DNA of 64,000 nucleotides from Apricaphanius iberus (GCA_028564705.1 JAPXFQ010002701.1:372001-436000), one strand, 5' to 3'. Numbered from the stretch's first letter, positions 23,990 through 35,063 are shown. The notes: generated by a model from the sequence alone, not told the origin. Numbers and translations: made by a program.

Positions 23990-25375
23990 AACAATCAGTC
24001 AGAAGCCATATTTACAGTAAAACGGTAATAAGTCCTGGCCAGTCTTATTACTTTATCATTTAGATCAACACAAACTAGACCCACATTAAAACATTGATCA
24101 TAAAAACAGCACTATAATGAAAGGAGAACTTTTACTGTTGAACTCAGGTGTATTTAGTTTATGAAGCAAACAGTGGCTAAATAGATAGCAAAGGTCAGAA
24201 CGAGATAAAATAAAACCTCTTACAAATCTGCTTGGTTGAAAGTTAATATTCTCCATGGTCCTCAGCCTTGTTTTCTTTTCATTCTGAGCTCGTTACTGTC
24301 ATGTATTTGTCTGGTGAATGTGCTAAAGACAGCAGAGCGATCCTAATACTACTTAAAGCTGACTGATGTCGCCGTTTTAGTTTATGTTTCAAGAGAGAGT
24401 ACGTGTCACACATTTGTGAGTCCAATAAACATAAAAAGCTGCTTTTCATAGAACTTTCGTTACAATGAACACCTTTTATGGGGTGACAATAAAACAAGTA
24501 AATGCTTCCGGTAACTCATGATATTGAATATGAACTTTAATTCCCAATGAATAAATACAAACAACACTCCTCAATCCCATACGTAGTCCCACCTTTGTCC
24601 AGGTTAAATCTCTACTCCCCTTTAAAGAGTCGGAGTGCTGTTAAAAACAATGAAGGGGCCTGCTCTCTGATTGGACAAAGTGATATGTCACTATCCAATC
24701 AGACTCGGGCATTTTATGGTCTATTTTCTTTCTCTAAATGATGCATGGAATTCAGTTTGGAGAAAATATTTACATGCATCATGCTTATACAACTCAGAAT
24801 GTCAAATTGTATTGAAAAAAACTGTTTTTCATCATTTTCAGTGAAGGAGACCTTTAAGAGGAGGGGGCCATTTATTTTCCCTGCACTCATGTGATAATAC
24901 AATAGAGTGCATCTGCCTCCACTAAGGCAGAAATGGTAGCAATTGTTACACTTTTCTTTCAGTACATGACTGCTATGAAATGAAGATTCAACTTATTCTG
25001 CCCATCTTAATCTGTTATTGATTGGAGGATTAAACCAAACAGTACCCCTAAAGAAATGTCATCAGTATGTGTGCAACTGGTTTCAGAAACGGATAGAATG
25101 AAATGCCACCAGATACAGTGCATGTTTTGCCCTAGATGAAGAATATAAGTATTACAGTCAAAAGAACCTCAAAATGACAGAAACTTTAAAAAATGATTGT
25201 AATTGCATAAAAAAACCCGCTATAAAATGAAAATACTTCAAACTTCCAAACACATTATTCAAATGTCTAGAATTAGCTTTAAACATTTTATATGGTATAT
25301 AAAAGTGGAGGGGGAAAATGCTGCGATAAACTGTGATAATACATACTAAATGTAGAAGTTATTATCTGTATCTTA
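23990..25375. other. unassigned noncoding sequence with one CCAAT hairpin
   Basis: No gene was recognised. At 24669-24700, GATTGGA and TCCAATC bracket AGTGA and TCACT, giving a near-perfect hairpin of about 32 bases that carries CCAAT boxes in both directions. It may be the palindromic centre or end of a MITE. Confidence 0.4.
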
Positions 25376-25379
25376 CATT

Positions 25380-25602
25380 TTGCACTAAACAACCACACCA
25401 ATATAATTTGCACATTATTTTCACCTGATGTAAATATTCTTATTCTGTGTTGATGTACATATTCTGTGTATTATTGTATTTTTTTATATATTTTTCTCTT
25501 CTGTGACATATGTTGTATATTTGTTGTTCTTTGGCTGCTGTTTACGACCAAATTTCCCCTGGTGGGACTATTAAAGGGTTATTCTATTCTATTCTATTCT
25601 AC
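25380..25602 (+). mobile_element. LINE 3' UTR with (ATTCT)n tail
   Basis: Sequence such as TTGCACATTATTTTCACCTG, then AAATTTCCCCTGGTGGGACT, then ATTAAAGGGTT leads into four ATTCT units (25581-25600). This is the typical 3' UTR and simple-repeat tail of a teleost CR1/L2/Rex-type LINE. No coding part is present. Confidence 0.7.
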
Positions 25603-25739
25603 TATCCTGTCACTCACATTTGTATTACAGATTTTGATTCAAATTATAAAGTTAACAAAATGTGCTTTAGCTCATTGTACTGACTGCATGACATTCCAAT
25701 CCTAATTCAAAAACTGAAGACAAAAAATGATAATATAGT

Positions 25740-26030
25740 AACCTAGTTGGAGAATGGGGTTCCAGACAGTTGGTTCTCTCTGGCTATGCCTCACTCATTC
25801 TAACATTCTTGGCTATTGAGCTATCTTTGTAGTTGTGCTGCTATATGGGGTGGCATCGTCTGGTATGATGCTCCCAGTAACTGAACCAGCTCCCTCTACT
25901 GTTAACAACTTTGTACTTTTTTTTTTAACAAAGAAAGTATTGTTACATCAGTTCTTCTGTTCTTGTTGTGTCTCTTCTCTGTCTTCCCAAACCTCCAGTT
26001 GGTCAAACGTCCTGATGCAGTAGAATGATG
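25740..26030 (+). mobile_element. LINE (L2-like) 3' UTR fragment
   Basis: AGCTATCTTTGTAGTTGTGC followed by TGCTATATGG parallels AGCTATCTCCGTAGTTATGC followed by TGTTATAGG at 19281. CTTCCCAAACCTCCAG parallels CTTCTCAAACCCCCAG at 19642. It is the same LINE family, truncated at both ends. Confidence 0.6.
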
Positions 26031-26039
26031 AGAATTGTA

Positions 26040-26700
26040 TGCGTATCCTTCGAAAATGTAAAAATGAAAAGATCCTGCCTCGGAGTGGGAGCTAAAAATA
26101 GCTATAGGAACTGAGAGCTGTTGTCCCTGGTTCTTATCTGTCCAAATGAAAAAAAAAAACGGCCCGGTTCCTGAAAAGGTTATAAGAACTACAAAACCTT
26201 GGTTACAGTTCGAAAGAGACTACTGTTGATGCTAAACACTATGCTGTTTATTTCCCTACATTTAGACCAATATATAATGTATGTGTGGATATATCAGCAT
26301 ACAAGGAGAAGATCAGGAAAAAATGTGACAATAATGTTACAAAAATAGACATTATTTACCTTGCTGTTTGTTTCACAAAACAGCTACTCCACTTTCTGTT
26401 AATTCCAGGCTTTTTTTTTTTTGCATATGTTTTGGTATTTGAATGTTTGAAATGGCATGTTAGAATTACAGGAATCTCAGCACGTGATGCATCAGTGTGG
26501 AACTCTGACCACATCGTTCACAAAAGTGTGTTGCCCAAATCAATGATGATGCATTGATGAGAATTACCTGAAGGTAGAGGGACAAACGAACTGCTATGGT
26601 TACTACTTTCACAGTGCACAAGGATTTTAAGGACATTCAGATCAAGAGTTTATACTGCAGGAAATACAAATTAAAAGAGGATGAGGAAAGTCTGTCAACT
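26040..26700. other. unassigned noncoding sequence
   Basis: No gene was recognised. Around 26070-26180 the motifs GGGAGCTAAAAATAGCTATA and GGTTCTTATC / GGTTCCTG suggest the end of a decayed transposon, but its borders are unclear. Confidence 0.4.
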
Positions 26701-26713
26701 GACTTACACACCA

Positions 26714-26782
26714 TACAGGTGCATCTCAGTAAGTAAAACATAGTTAAAAAGTTTATTTATTTCAGCCGTCTAATTTGAAGAG

Positions 26783-26784
<2 letters not shown>
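26714..26784 (+). mobile_element. Tc1-like terminal end fragment
   Basis: TACAGGTGCATCTCAGTAAG followed by AGTTAAAAAGTTTATTTATT and TCAGCCGTCTAATTTGAAGA resembles the left terminal repeat of a teleost Tc1-like family. Only about 70 bases remain, running into a (TA)n array that may have replaced the rest. Confidence 0.6.

Positions 26785-26842
<58 letters not shown>
26785..26842. repeat. (AT)n microsatellite, about 58 bp
   Basis: A pure AT run directly abuts a Tc1-like end. Confidence 0.95.
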
Positions 26843-26845
<3 letters not shown>

Positions 26846-27034
26846 TCAACACCAATTATTGCTTGAAATACGTCAGTCAATAAGTAGTAATTGTCTATTA
26901 TTTACCACTTTATCTGTTGAATTCAATGAAATAAATTCACTTTCCATGGGTAACACTTTTATGAAGCTACACCTGTATGCAGGACACAATCATTTGTTTT
27001 ACAGTATGGAATTTACTGGTCTATTGAGTTACTG

Positions 27035-27190
27035 TAGGTCTTCCAGTTGGTAGTGCCATTGCCTTGCAGCAGGAAGGTTGTGGATTGAATCCCACAATCT
27101 TCACACTCTGCATAAAGTTTGAATGTTATCTCTTTGCATGCCTGAGTTGTCTCCCGATATTCTGGCTTCTTCTTACTGATCAAAAATTCC
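27035..27190 (+). mobile_element. tRNA-derived SINE (family 2), sense copy
   Basis: The tRNA-like head has a box-A-like AGTTGGTAGTGCCATTGCC and a box-B-like GGTTGTGGATTGAATCCC. It is followed by TTTGAATGTTATCTCTTTGC and GCCTGAGTTGTCTCCCGATA, the degenerate body of the common teleost repeat. Further copies lie at 30660 and, reversed, at 62750. Confidence 0.7.
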
Positions 27191-27199
27191 GAGTTTGCT

Positions 27200-28420
27200 C
27201 TATTGGTCTGACGGATAGTCAAACCCCTGATCCATGGAGAACTATACAAGAAAATATTCTGTAACTTATTACATCTCCTTTATTTAAAAAAAAAACAGAA
27301 CAACAACAACAACATTAAACTACTTCTGTAAAATTATATTTATATTGACAGTTTTAGTCTGTCCAAAAAGAGAAAAGCAGACCAAAAACATGAGCCACCA
27401 GTTTTAATTCCCCTATTTTAACCCTTTGGAGTAGTTGGAAATCCACTGAGATTTTGACATAAACACTCTTTTTCATATGTGAACATGCTTCTTGTATTTA
27501 GAACAACTGAGCTGTGTGTCTTTGGAGAATGGAAATAAAATAGTAGACCCTGGGGGACTAACAGAGCAAATGAACAAAACACAAATAAAGGCACAGATTT
27601 CAAAGCCAGAGCCATCTTGTTTGCATAAGGACACAGTGATAACCACAGAGTCTGCTGTTTTCTAACATAGACAGATACCGTTTGCTGGTTTGCAGATGAT
27701 TACAGTACATTTTCCCCAAAAAATATTTGTCATGCTCTGAATCATACTACATACATTTATAAAAGGAATTCTAAAAAAGAACCTATAATACTTCACTGGC
27801 AGTGCCTTTTACACCATAAGCAGCAACATTCTTGTATCAACATTGTTCTTCATGCAATCATGTCCTCAATCAAAATATAATTCCATGTGCTTCACTTTGC
27901 TTCACCGAACACATTTGTGGAAAGTGAAAATCCTTTTAGACCATTCCTCACGCCGCCGCACACAGAATAACAGGATCAGGAAACAACCGAGCCCAACGTG
28001 TCGGTAATTCAATGTCTCCATTAAAGGATCATGAACTGTTCTATGATTCATGATGGCCACGAAGAAAAGTCTTGTAATTGGAGAGTATGAAAAGCGATGG
28101 CTCTCTCTCAACATGATTTCAGCTCTGTTGTCAGAGTACTTATCATTCCAGCGTCACTTCTTCTTTCCCTTTCTAGCTGCACATCATCTGCACATCAAAG
28201 TCATATCCCAGCAGTGCTCTGCAGTAATGAATGTCCCACATTTCTGCTGCTTCAATTTGATGATGTCTCATTGAAGTGTTTTTCTTCTTCATCTGCAAAT
28301 TCTATCAAGTTTCTGAAGATATTAAATGACTATAATACTATAAAGTTACTATTATATTTAACATTAGTAAGTTGTGAATAACATGTTGCCTGAGAAAAAC
28401 TGTTGGAACTTGACTTCACA
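27200..28420. other. unassigned noncoding sequence
   Basis: No gene or repeat was recognised. The part 27890-28270 has higher complexity than its flanks and open frames on both strands, but no domain. Confidence 0.4.
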
Positions 28421-28424
28421 ATTT

Positions 28425-28566
28425 TTGGAGGAGTACTACATAATTCCAAATTTGTTCATTTATAGTTTGGATGCCTTCAGTGAGAATCTACAATGTAAAT
28501 AGTCATGGAAATAAAGAAAACGCACTGGATGAGAAGGTGTTTCCCAACTTTTGGTCTGCACTGTAT
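28425..28566 (+). mobile_element. Tc1-like right-end fragment
   Basis: TACTACATAATTCCAAATTT, AATCTACAATGTAAATAGTC and GATGAGAAGGTGTTTCCCAA, ending CTTTTGGTCTGCACTGTA at a TA, match the 3' terminal region of a teleost Tc1-like family as remembered. Only the terminal portion is present. Confidence 0.7.
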
Positions 28567-28599
28567 ATATATAATAATTTTTCTGTTAAAAAGTTTACA

Positions 28600-29200
28600 A
28601 TTTTTTCTTAAAGGAAAAACTATCTAATCCAACTCTTTTTGAGAAAACATCTTCCTCTTAACTGAAAACTTGCCTCTGCAAAAACTGGCAATGTGTCATT
28701 TTAATCTGCGGAGGAATTTTACCCCACTCTTCTTTAAAGCACCTCAACTGAATTCCAGCTCAGCCTGTGACTACACCCCTCCACAAATTTAATTTTGTTT
28801 TTTTGTTTATGTTCAGATTTGTTGGTGTGCATCTGATTAGCAGCTTATGTGTTGCATTAAATAAGCACACTTCACCTAAATGTTCTGATATTTGCCCCTT
28901 CAGGATTTTCTTCAACAGTAAATAATTATTGGTTTCATAGATTGTGGCAAGTCATCCAGCTTCTTAAGCAGCAAGTAGGACCACCCCAAACCAACAAACT
29001 ACAGATATCATGCTTGATTGCTAGTGTATTATCTTCTTCAATATTCTTCACTTTTGTTTAACCAGTCGACATAATATTTACCAAAAAGTCTCAGGGAAAT
29101 CAGCATGGTAACAATCTTTGATTTTTTTTGTACTGTTATTTAACAAGGGTGGCTTTGGACTCACAAACTTTCCTCACTCCATATTCTCTATCAAATGTTG
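28600..29200 (-). mobile_element. Decayed Tc1-like transposase region (minus strand)
   Basis: The antisense signature of a teleost Tc1-like transposase is visible in pieces: GCGGAGGAATTTTACCCCAC followed by TCTTCTTTA; CCCCTTCAGGATTTTCTTCA; GCAAGTCATCCAGCTTC; CATAATATTTACCAAAAAGT followed by CTCAGGGAAATCA. The order agrees with a reversed gene. It is heavily mutated with no open frame. It adjoins the Tc1-like end at 28425 but appears to be another family or another insertion. Confidence 0.6.
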
Positions 29201-29204
29201 TCCA

Positions 29205-30655
29205 ACCTGCAAAGGTTTAGATCTATTCTGTCTGCCTGTTATACCTTCTTTCCTCTGTCCTCGCTTTAATCCCTTTCGTGGAAAGGCTGCATTAATCAAA
29301 ATGATTTGGAAATTTGGAAACATATTAAAAGTGAATTTTATGTGTATTGTATGGTGATATATATCACCATTATCTCTTAAAATTTCTCATAATCTTAGTA
29401 CAATTCCTGTGATATGTTACCAACCTTATTTTATTAGATGAAGACATGACATTTTGCTGTTGAAACTTTTCCTAAAACCACTTAATCCCTATGTGTAGTC
29501 ATTTTGACTTGTAGGAAAAAAAAAAAGATAAAAGTTTCTTTGACACACATGCATTTACAACGGATAACAGTCCAGTTGAGCAATGTTGTGCAAGTGGATG
29601 TCAGGACTAAGTTTCTGAGTGTCTCAGGTATTGTGAAACAGTTGTTGTTCCTTTCATATATTAAAAAGCCATAACAAAGCTTAAAACTTTTTTTTCTCTT
29701 TAGTTGTGGGATATACGGCCATTTATTTAAACACCTGGAGATAAAATCGTGAAAGTCCATCCCTAATGTCTTCCATTGGAGGTGGTTTGCAAATATAGGT
29801 GTGGTCAGTTACATTGGTTTGGTTTTCTATTAAGCATGGGGAAGTATTAAAATGAATGAAAATGTTATACTACTGCATATGTAATAATTATAAAGATTGA
29901 TTGATATAAAAAATGTCAGATTTTTCTAACCTTGTCAGTCAAAGTGACCGACAGCAAAAATTGTAACACAGCCAGATGGCCAAGGCTTACCTGATATGAA
30001 GTTATTGCTGCAGACTGTTGCATTTTTAATCATCTGCCCATTCCGGCCACTTCTTTTTATAGCTTGTAACTAAAGATGTATTTTGTTTTACTTGAAATGG
30101 GTGGATGAAGTTCTATAGAACTTGCATGTTTTGTGTTTTTTATGGTTTTAAGTGATTTTTGGTACCAACCTCACAACAATACATCCCATCTGTTTCTCAC
30201 ATGCATTAGAGCAGGGAGTGAAACAGACTGATAATCCCTCAATAGTTGAACGAAACACTTTCCTGATTTCGAACACTACAGTTTATCTTATTTTAAAGGT
30301 TTTCAAGTTATAACAATATACTATTCATAATAATATGATCCTTCATTGTGCTAATATCAAAAATATATTTTTAGAATATTTCACTCTCAGAAACAAAATC
30401 CACTGCTCCAGCTATGCCTGTTAAAAAAGCTTCAGGTGTATTCAGTCCAAGAAGGTCTGTTCGTTCACTGACTTTTCTGTTGTTGCTTCGATTCCTATTT
30501 TACAGTGCGAGTTAAATGCAGCAGTACCAGATTTTCTCAATGAAAAGAGACATGTGCTAAGGTCTTTCAGCCATTGGACAGATAAGTGTGTAAGCAGGGT
30601 AAAACCAGGAAACCATGTGAAACTAGCTCAACATATATTCTGTATTTGATTTAAA
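29205..30655. other. unassigned noncoding sequence
   Basis: No gene or repeat was recognised. Composition is AT-rich, with scattered short open frames only. Confidence 0.45.
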
Positions 30656-30661
30656 ATGGTG

Positions 30662-30850
30662 ATGGAGGTGCAGCTGGTAGCGCAGCTCACCTCACAGCTA
30701 GAAGGTCCTGGGTTTGATTCCTGCTCGGGACACTGTGGGTACTGAGGCTGTGTTTGTTCCTCCATTTCATCGGCACCCACACCCTGTGTGGGGTTGGCAA
30801 AAGGGCCTTTCTGTGTGGAGTTTGCATGTTCTCCCTGTGTTCCCTTGAGT
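30662..30850 (+). mobile_element. tRNA-derived SINE (family 2), best-preserved copy
   Basis: The head, GCAGCTGGTAGCGCAGCTCA with box-B-like CTGGGTTTGATTCC, is clearly tRNA-like. It is followed by TTTCTGTGTGGAGTTTGCAT and GTTCTCCCTGTG, the conserved body. It is truncated after that and lacks the distal part seen at 8600. Confidence 0.8.
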
Positions 30851-30908
30851 AGCTAATGAGCTAATGAGCTAGATTTAATATCATGGTATACTGTGCATTT
30901 CACCCCGA

Positions 30909-30982
30909 TAATGGTAGGTGGACACTAACAATGACCACATCTCCCCCAACCCGTCTTTTTTTTTTTTTTTTGCGTCCTTTTC

Positions 30983-31065
<83 letters not shown>

Positions 31066-31288
31066 GTGTGTTGAGTTTAAACTGGACTAAGAAATACAGA
31101 AAAGAAGTGGGAATCAAACAATGAATTAAAGGCTGTTTGAAGCCACTCAATAACAGGAAGCCATCATATTTTAAAGAATATTAAGCAAATTTGGCCACCA
31201 CCGGACATTGAATACAGAAAAGGACGCAATAAAAAAAAAAAGACGGGTTGGGGGTGATGTGGTCATTGTTATTGTCCACCTACCATTA
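30909..31288. mobile_element. Hairpin MITE with about 75-bp inverted repeats and TA target duplication
   Basis: The left arm (30911 to about 30983) begins ATGGTAGGTGGACACTAACA and ends TGCGTCCTTTTCT. The right arm (about 31215-31286) is its inverted copy, with three or four differences and a shorter T-run. TA flanks both ends (30909-30910 and 31287-31288), which suggests a Tc1/mariner-type insertion. The 376-bp element encodes nothing. Its core is a (TA)n array plus about 140 bp of unique sequence. A transcript would fold into a long hairpin. Confidence 0.85.
30982..31068. repeat. (TA)n microsatellite with TATG interruptions
   Basis: A TA run of about 85 bp sits inside the hairpin MITE, immediately after the left arm. 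Confidence 0.95.
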
Positions 31289-31289
31289 T

Positions 31290-31930
31290 ATATATCTGTC
31301 GAGACTATTGAGGCATACCTTATTGTAAAAGCGGGTTATGTTAGCCAGGGCAGATTTGCTCTACAGAAAGAACATCTGAAAATAGTATCTTTATTGTGTA
31401 ATTGACTTTATTAAGTCAAGACTGCATTAAGTGTCAAATTAGGCCAACCACAGTGATGGAATTATAACCCATCTTCTTATGACCTTCAAGTATATGGATT
31501 TTTATGTGTGTGCATGTGTGTTACGTATACATGTGGGTGTGTGTTTGTGTGTGTATCTTTGTGGGCAAGGATATGAGTGTAAATAAGTGTGTTTGTGTTG
31601 AGTGGGTGTTTATCAGAGTTTGTGGAGGTGCACATTTCTTAGAGCAGTGAGAACAGTAGAAGGGTTGCAACACACAGCACCCAAAAGCAGCAGAGGCCAG
31701 GTGGACTTAGCATGGGAATGCCAAAGCAGCCCCAGGCAGACAGACTCTAGACACCACCTCAGGGTAGCCATATGCCATGCACAGAGGTAGGTCATGAGTG
31801 AAGCACAAAAGCAGCAGTCCCCAGATCAAAAAGACAAAGGGTGACATGTATGTCACTGAAAGTATTGTAGATTTTAGAACAATGAAAGGCAAAATTTTAG
31901 TGCCTGTACTGTACAGCTGTGAGCCAATCT
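31290..31930. other. unassigned sequence with GT-rich stretch
   Basis: TGTG-rich sequence lies at about 31500-31600. No gene was recognised. Open frames on both strands at 31602-31892 are overlapping chance frames. Confidence 0.45.
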
Positions 31931-33291
31931 TGCTCTGATACAGGGGCGGATCTACTGGGGTGGCATAGGGTAGCAGTTGCCACCCAAAAAGAATGCCTTG
32001 CCACCCCAGCTGCCACCCCAGCCAGCAGCTATGAAATCAATAAATAGTTGTCTAAAGTCGGACGTTAAGCGCATGAAGCTAATTTTTCTGATGACATTAA
32101 ATGCAGCACAATGTAACCGTACACCAACTCTAGACGCTTCTGAGAGGCGGGAAGTGAGAGAGAAGCCGACCTGCACAGAAGGCAGGAGCACACCAGGGAA
32201 GAGGAAACTATGCCATCTTACAAAATAGAATATAATTTCTAGCTCAACGCTGATAGTTTTGTAACTATTTGAGGCGATAAAAATTGAAAATCGTAATTTT
32301 TGGAACATGTAAACTAAGTCAGAGAAGATGAAATCTTTACGTTTGTCCAGAAAAAAAAAGGAATTACTTTAAATTCTACAGAAATGAAGCAAATACAAAG
32401 CCTCTGTATTTTCTTTTTTCACCAAAGAGAAAGGTGAGAAACATGGAGAGTAACCTGGTGAGTAAAGTGGACGGAGGGGACGACGTGGAAGATGATCAGG
32501 GACAGGAGACAGTGCTTGAATGACACACCGGACAGGAGATGGAGGAGGGAGATATTTACTGAGATGAAGAGGGAGAAAGAAAGGCAGGGCAACATGGAGG
32601 GCTCAGCCAGTGACAACATAACAGAGACTGAGGCAGCACCAAGCACATCCAGACAAGTTAGTCCACATGGCAGGGAAACACCGCATACTGACTTACATCT
32701 TATTTTAGAATAAATTGGTATTTTGATCTTTTTTTTGTAGGAACACACCCCCTATGAGGCAATAAATGATATTTATGTTCTGTTCCAGACAGAACATTTT
32801 AGGAAGTTTTGATCTAATCTCTGCAATTAAATATTTAAATTAATTTATCCTAGTTACCAAGTTTACTTTATATTAGAAAGTACAGATTTTTGAGTATTAT
32901 TATAAGTTAAAATTAAAGGGAATTAAAAAATATATAATTTCTGGACTTTATTCATCCTTACATTATACAAATCCTAACATTATATACAATCCAAAAGAAA
33001 TAGACCCAAAATCAGTGGGGGTAAACAATCAAATTGGTGTTATACCTTTGTTTATTACACTTGCTTAGACTTTAAACTACCACTTTATTAGCATTTTTTC
33101 TTAGAATATGAAACCATAGTAAAACAAAATTATTTTAATTTTCATTTAAGAAATGTAAAAAAAAGAATTTTGCCAAAAAACTGCCCAAAACTTATAGGAA
33201 TTTGATTTCTAACAAATACTTGTACTCTTTGTGTGACAGCTATCTCCTTTGTTCTCAGCATGATAAGAAAGTACAGCTGCAATACAGAAGC

Positions 33292-33292
<1 letters not shown>

Positions 33293-33322
<30 letters not shown>
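33293..33322. repeat. (TA)n microsatellite at the Tc1 insertion edge
   Basis: A pure TA run directly abuts the Tc1 left end. The run probably grew from the TA target site. Confidence 0.9.
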
Positions 33323-33325
<3 letters not shown>

Positions 33326-34155
33326 TCAGGTCCATAAATATTGGGACATCGACACAGTTCCTGCTTGTTCCTTGGGCATTTTCCCTTCAGTTTTGTCTTC
33401 AGCAAGTAAAATGCATGCTCAATCGGATTCAGGTCAGGTGATTGACTTGGCCATTGCAAAACAGTCCACTTCTTTCCCTTCAAAAACGATTTGGTTGCTT
33501 TTGGAGTATGCTTTGGGTCATTGTCCATCTGCACTGTGAAGCGCCGTCCAATGAGTTCTGAGGCATTTGGCTGAATATGAGCAGATAATATTGCCCGAAA
33601 CACTTCAGAATTCATCTTCCTGCTTTTGTCAGCAGTCACATCATCAATAAATACAAGAGAACCAGTTCCACTGGCAGCCATACATGCCCACGCCATGACA
33701 CTTCCAGCACCATGCTTCACTGATGAGGTGGTATGCTTAGGATCATGAGCAGTTCCTTTCCGTCTCCATACTCTTCCCTTCCCATCACTCTGGTACAAGT
33801 TGATCTTGGTCTCATCTGTCCATAGGATGTTGTTCCAGAACTGTGAAGGCTTTTTTAGATGTTGTTTGGCAAACTCTAATCTGGCCTTCCTGTTTTTGGG
33901 GCTCACCAATGGTTTACATCTTGTGGTGAACCTTCTGTATTCACACTGGTGGAGTCTTCTCTTGATTGTTGACTTTGAAACAGATACACCTACCTCCTGG
34001 AGAGTGTTCTTGATTTGGCCAACTGTTGTCAAGGGTCTTCCGGGTCTTTTGGTGTTGCTGAGCTCACCGGTGCGTTCCTTCTTTTTGAGAATGTTCCAAA
34101 CTGATGTTTTGGCCACGCCTAATGTTTTGATATCCATTGTGGTGGTGTATAGAGC
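33323..34155 (-). mobile_element. Tc1/mariner element, internally deleted, nested in the hAT element
   Basis: One terminal repeat survives: CAGTCAGGTCCATAAATATT followed by GGGACATCGACACA at 33323-33356, next to TA. It is joined directly to the 3' part of the transposase gene. At the other side the sequence stops within the inner terminal region (CCATTGTGGTGGTGTATAGA) at about 34155, and hAT sequence resumes, so the second terminal repeat is lost. Without both ends it cannot move. Confidence 0.9.
33355..34137 (-). pseudogene. Tc1 transposase fragment with intact DD34E triad
   Basis: The frame starting at the ATG of 34137-34135 runs about 261 codons without a stop. Full-length Tc1 transposases have about 340. 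In order it shows the end of the first helix-turn-helix (KTLGVAKTSVWNILKKKERT), a GRP hook (RPGRP), then a deletion of about 20 residues, then the second helix-turn-helix (TVGQIKNTLQEVGVSVSKST). The catalytic part follows: first D in WTDETKINLY, second D in MDNDPKHT, E in SPDLNPIEH, with exactly 34 residues between the last two. The first DNA-binding helices and about 35 C-terminal residues are missing, replaced by the terminal repeat. The same frame stays open through flanking hAT and host sequence from 34623 to 33142 (493 codons), which I read as accidental. A partial DNA-binding domain makes activity unlikely. Confidence 0.9.
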
Positions 34156-34229
34156 CCCCCAGAAATATCCTTGCCACCCTCCTTCCACCCCAGAAATATT
34201 TTTTCTAGATCCACCCCTGCTCTGATAAA

Positions 34230-35060
34230 AGATTAGGAACTCCTGTAATTTTGCAATATCTGTTATGCATGAAAAGATGCTTGATTGATACAAAAATGAA
34301 GGTGTTGTTAGCTGTAACAGTCCACAACTGCAAGTGACAGCCAGCTCTATTTTAACTCTTCTGTGATACATACAAGAAGCATGCTTACAAATAGCTGACA
34401 TCATTTCTCTGAGCATACAGCACAAAGTAAAAGAGAGATAGTTAGCTCCAAGCTGGTCATTTTTGGCATGGAGGAGTGGCATCAGCTGTGCTGTAGATAT
34501 GGACGCAATAAGGCACAAGTGAGGCGAGACGGGGTGAAAGACAAGTTGACGGCTTCTGCTGTGACAGAAATAAGGCTGGTGAAAAGTATCCCTGGACTTT
34601 TCTTTTTCTTTTTTTTTTTTCATGCATGTCCTGGTCTCATCCAGAAGAGGACAGGCATGTTAGTTTCTGTTGTCTGTTATTTAAGGGATGGTTTGGAAAT
34701 TATGAAGTAAGGTTCTGCAAAGTTATTATCAGCAACACTTCCTTTATCTGTAGGAAAAAAATGGCATCTTATAAATCCTTAAAATTAGTCTGCTCCCAGT
34801 CCCCTCAGTCGCTTCCCAGTTCAGAAGGTCTTTGTCCCTCTGTCTTAACACCCAAACCTAACCTCAAAGACGCCCTCTGTTACTTTTACACCAAAAAAAC
34901 CTGTGTTTTCGAAAAATGTATGTAACACAACACCATTTTAGATAGATCTCTGGATGTATGGACTAAGTTTCACTTTACGGCACTACGCTATGTGTTACCT
35001 AATGATATATAGACAAAGCTGCGGTTTTGAGACTTGAACCATGGCAGACCCACCAAAGAA
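34230..35060. other. unassigned noncoding sequence
   Basis: No gene or repeat was recognised. Pyrimidine-rich runs occur around 34600-34620. Open frames of up to 99 codons (34626-34925) show no domain. Confidence 0.4.
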
Positions 35061-35063
35061 GAC

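Larger units (their letters stand above)
31933..34227. mobile_element. hAT element with perfect 8-bp target duplication
   Basis: The element spans 31941-34219. Its left tip is CAGGGGCGGATCTACTGGGG. Its right tip is TTTCTAGATCCACCCCTG, giving inverted CAGGGGyGGATCTAg ends. The flanking 8-mers are identical, CTCTGATA at 31933-31940 and 34220-34227, which is diagnostic of hAT transposition. GCCACCCC subterminal repeats are present at both ends. The interior near 32520-32700 holds a frame with an acidic, Ser/Thr-rich stretch (SASDNITETEAAPSTS) that could be the N-terminal tail of a lost hAT transposase. The BED finger and RNase-H core are absent. A partial Tc1 element lies in its right half. Confidence 0.9.

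Noticed and set aside
30881..31150. Open frames rich in IYIYIY or YIYI on both strands
   Set aside because: They are translations of (TA)n arrays, as also at 22766, 26775, 33202 and 48527.
33142..34623. A 493-codon frame as a functional host gene
   Set aside because: It is a Tc1 transposase fragment with partial DNA-binding and missing C-terminal regions, read through hAT and flanking DNA. Nothing suggests splicing or domestication.
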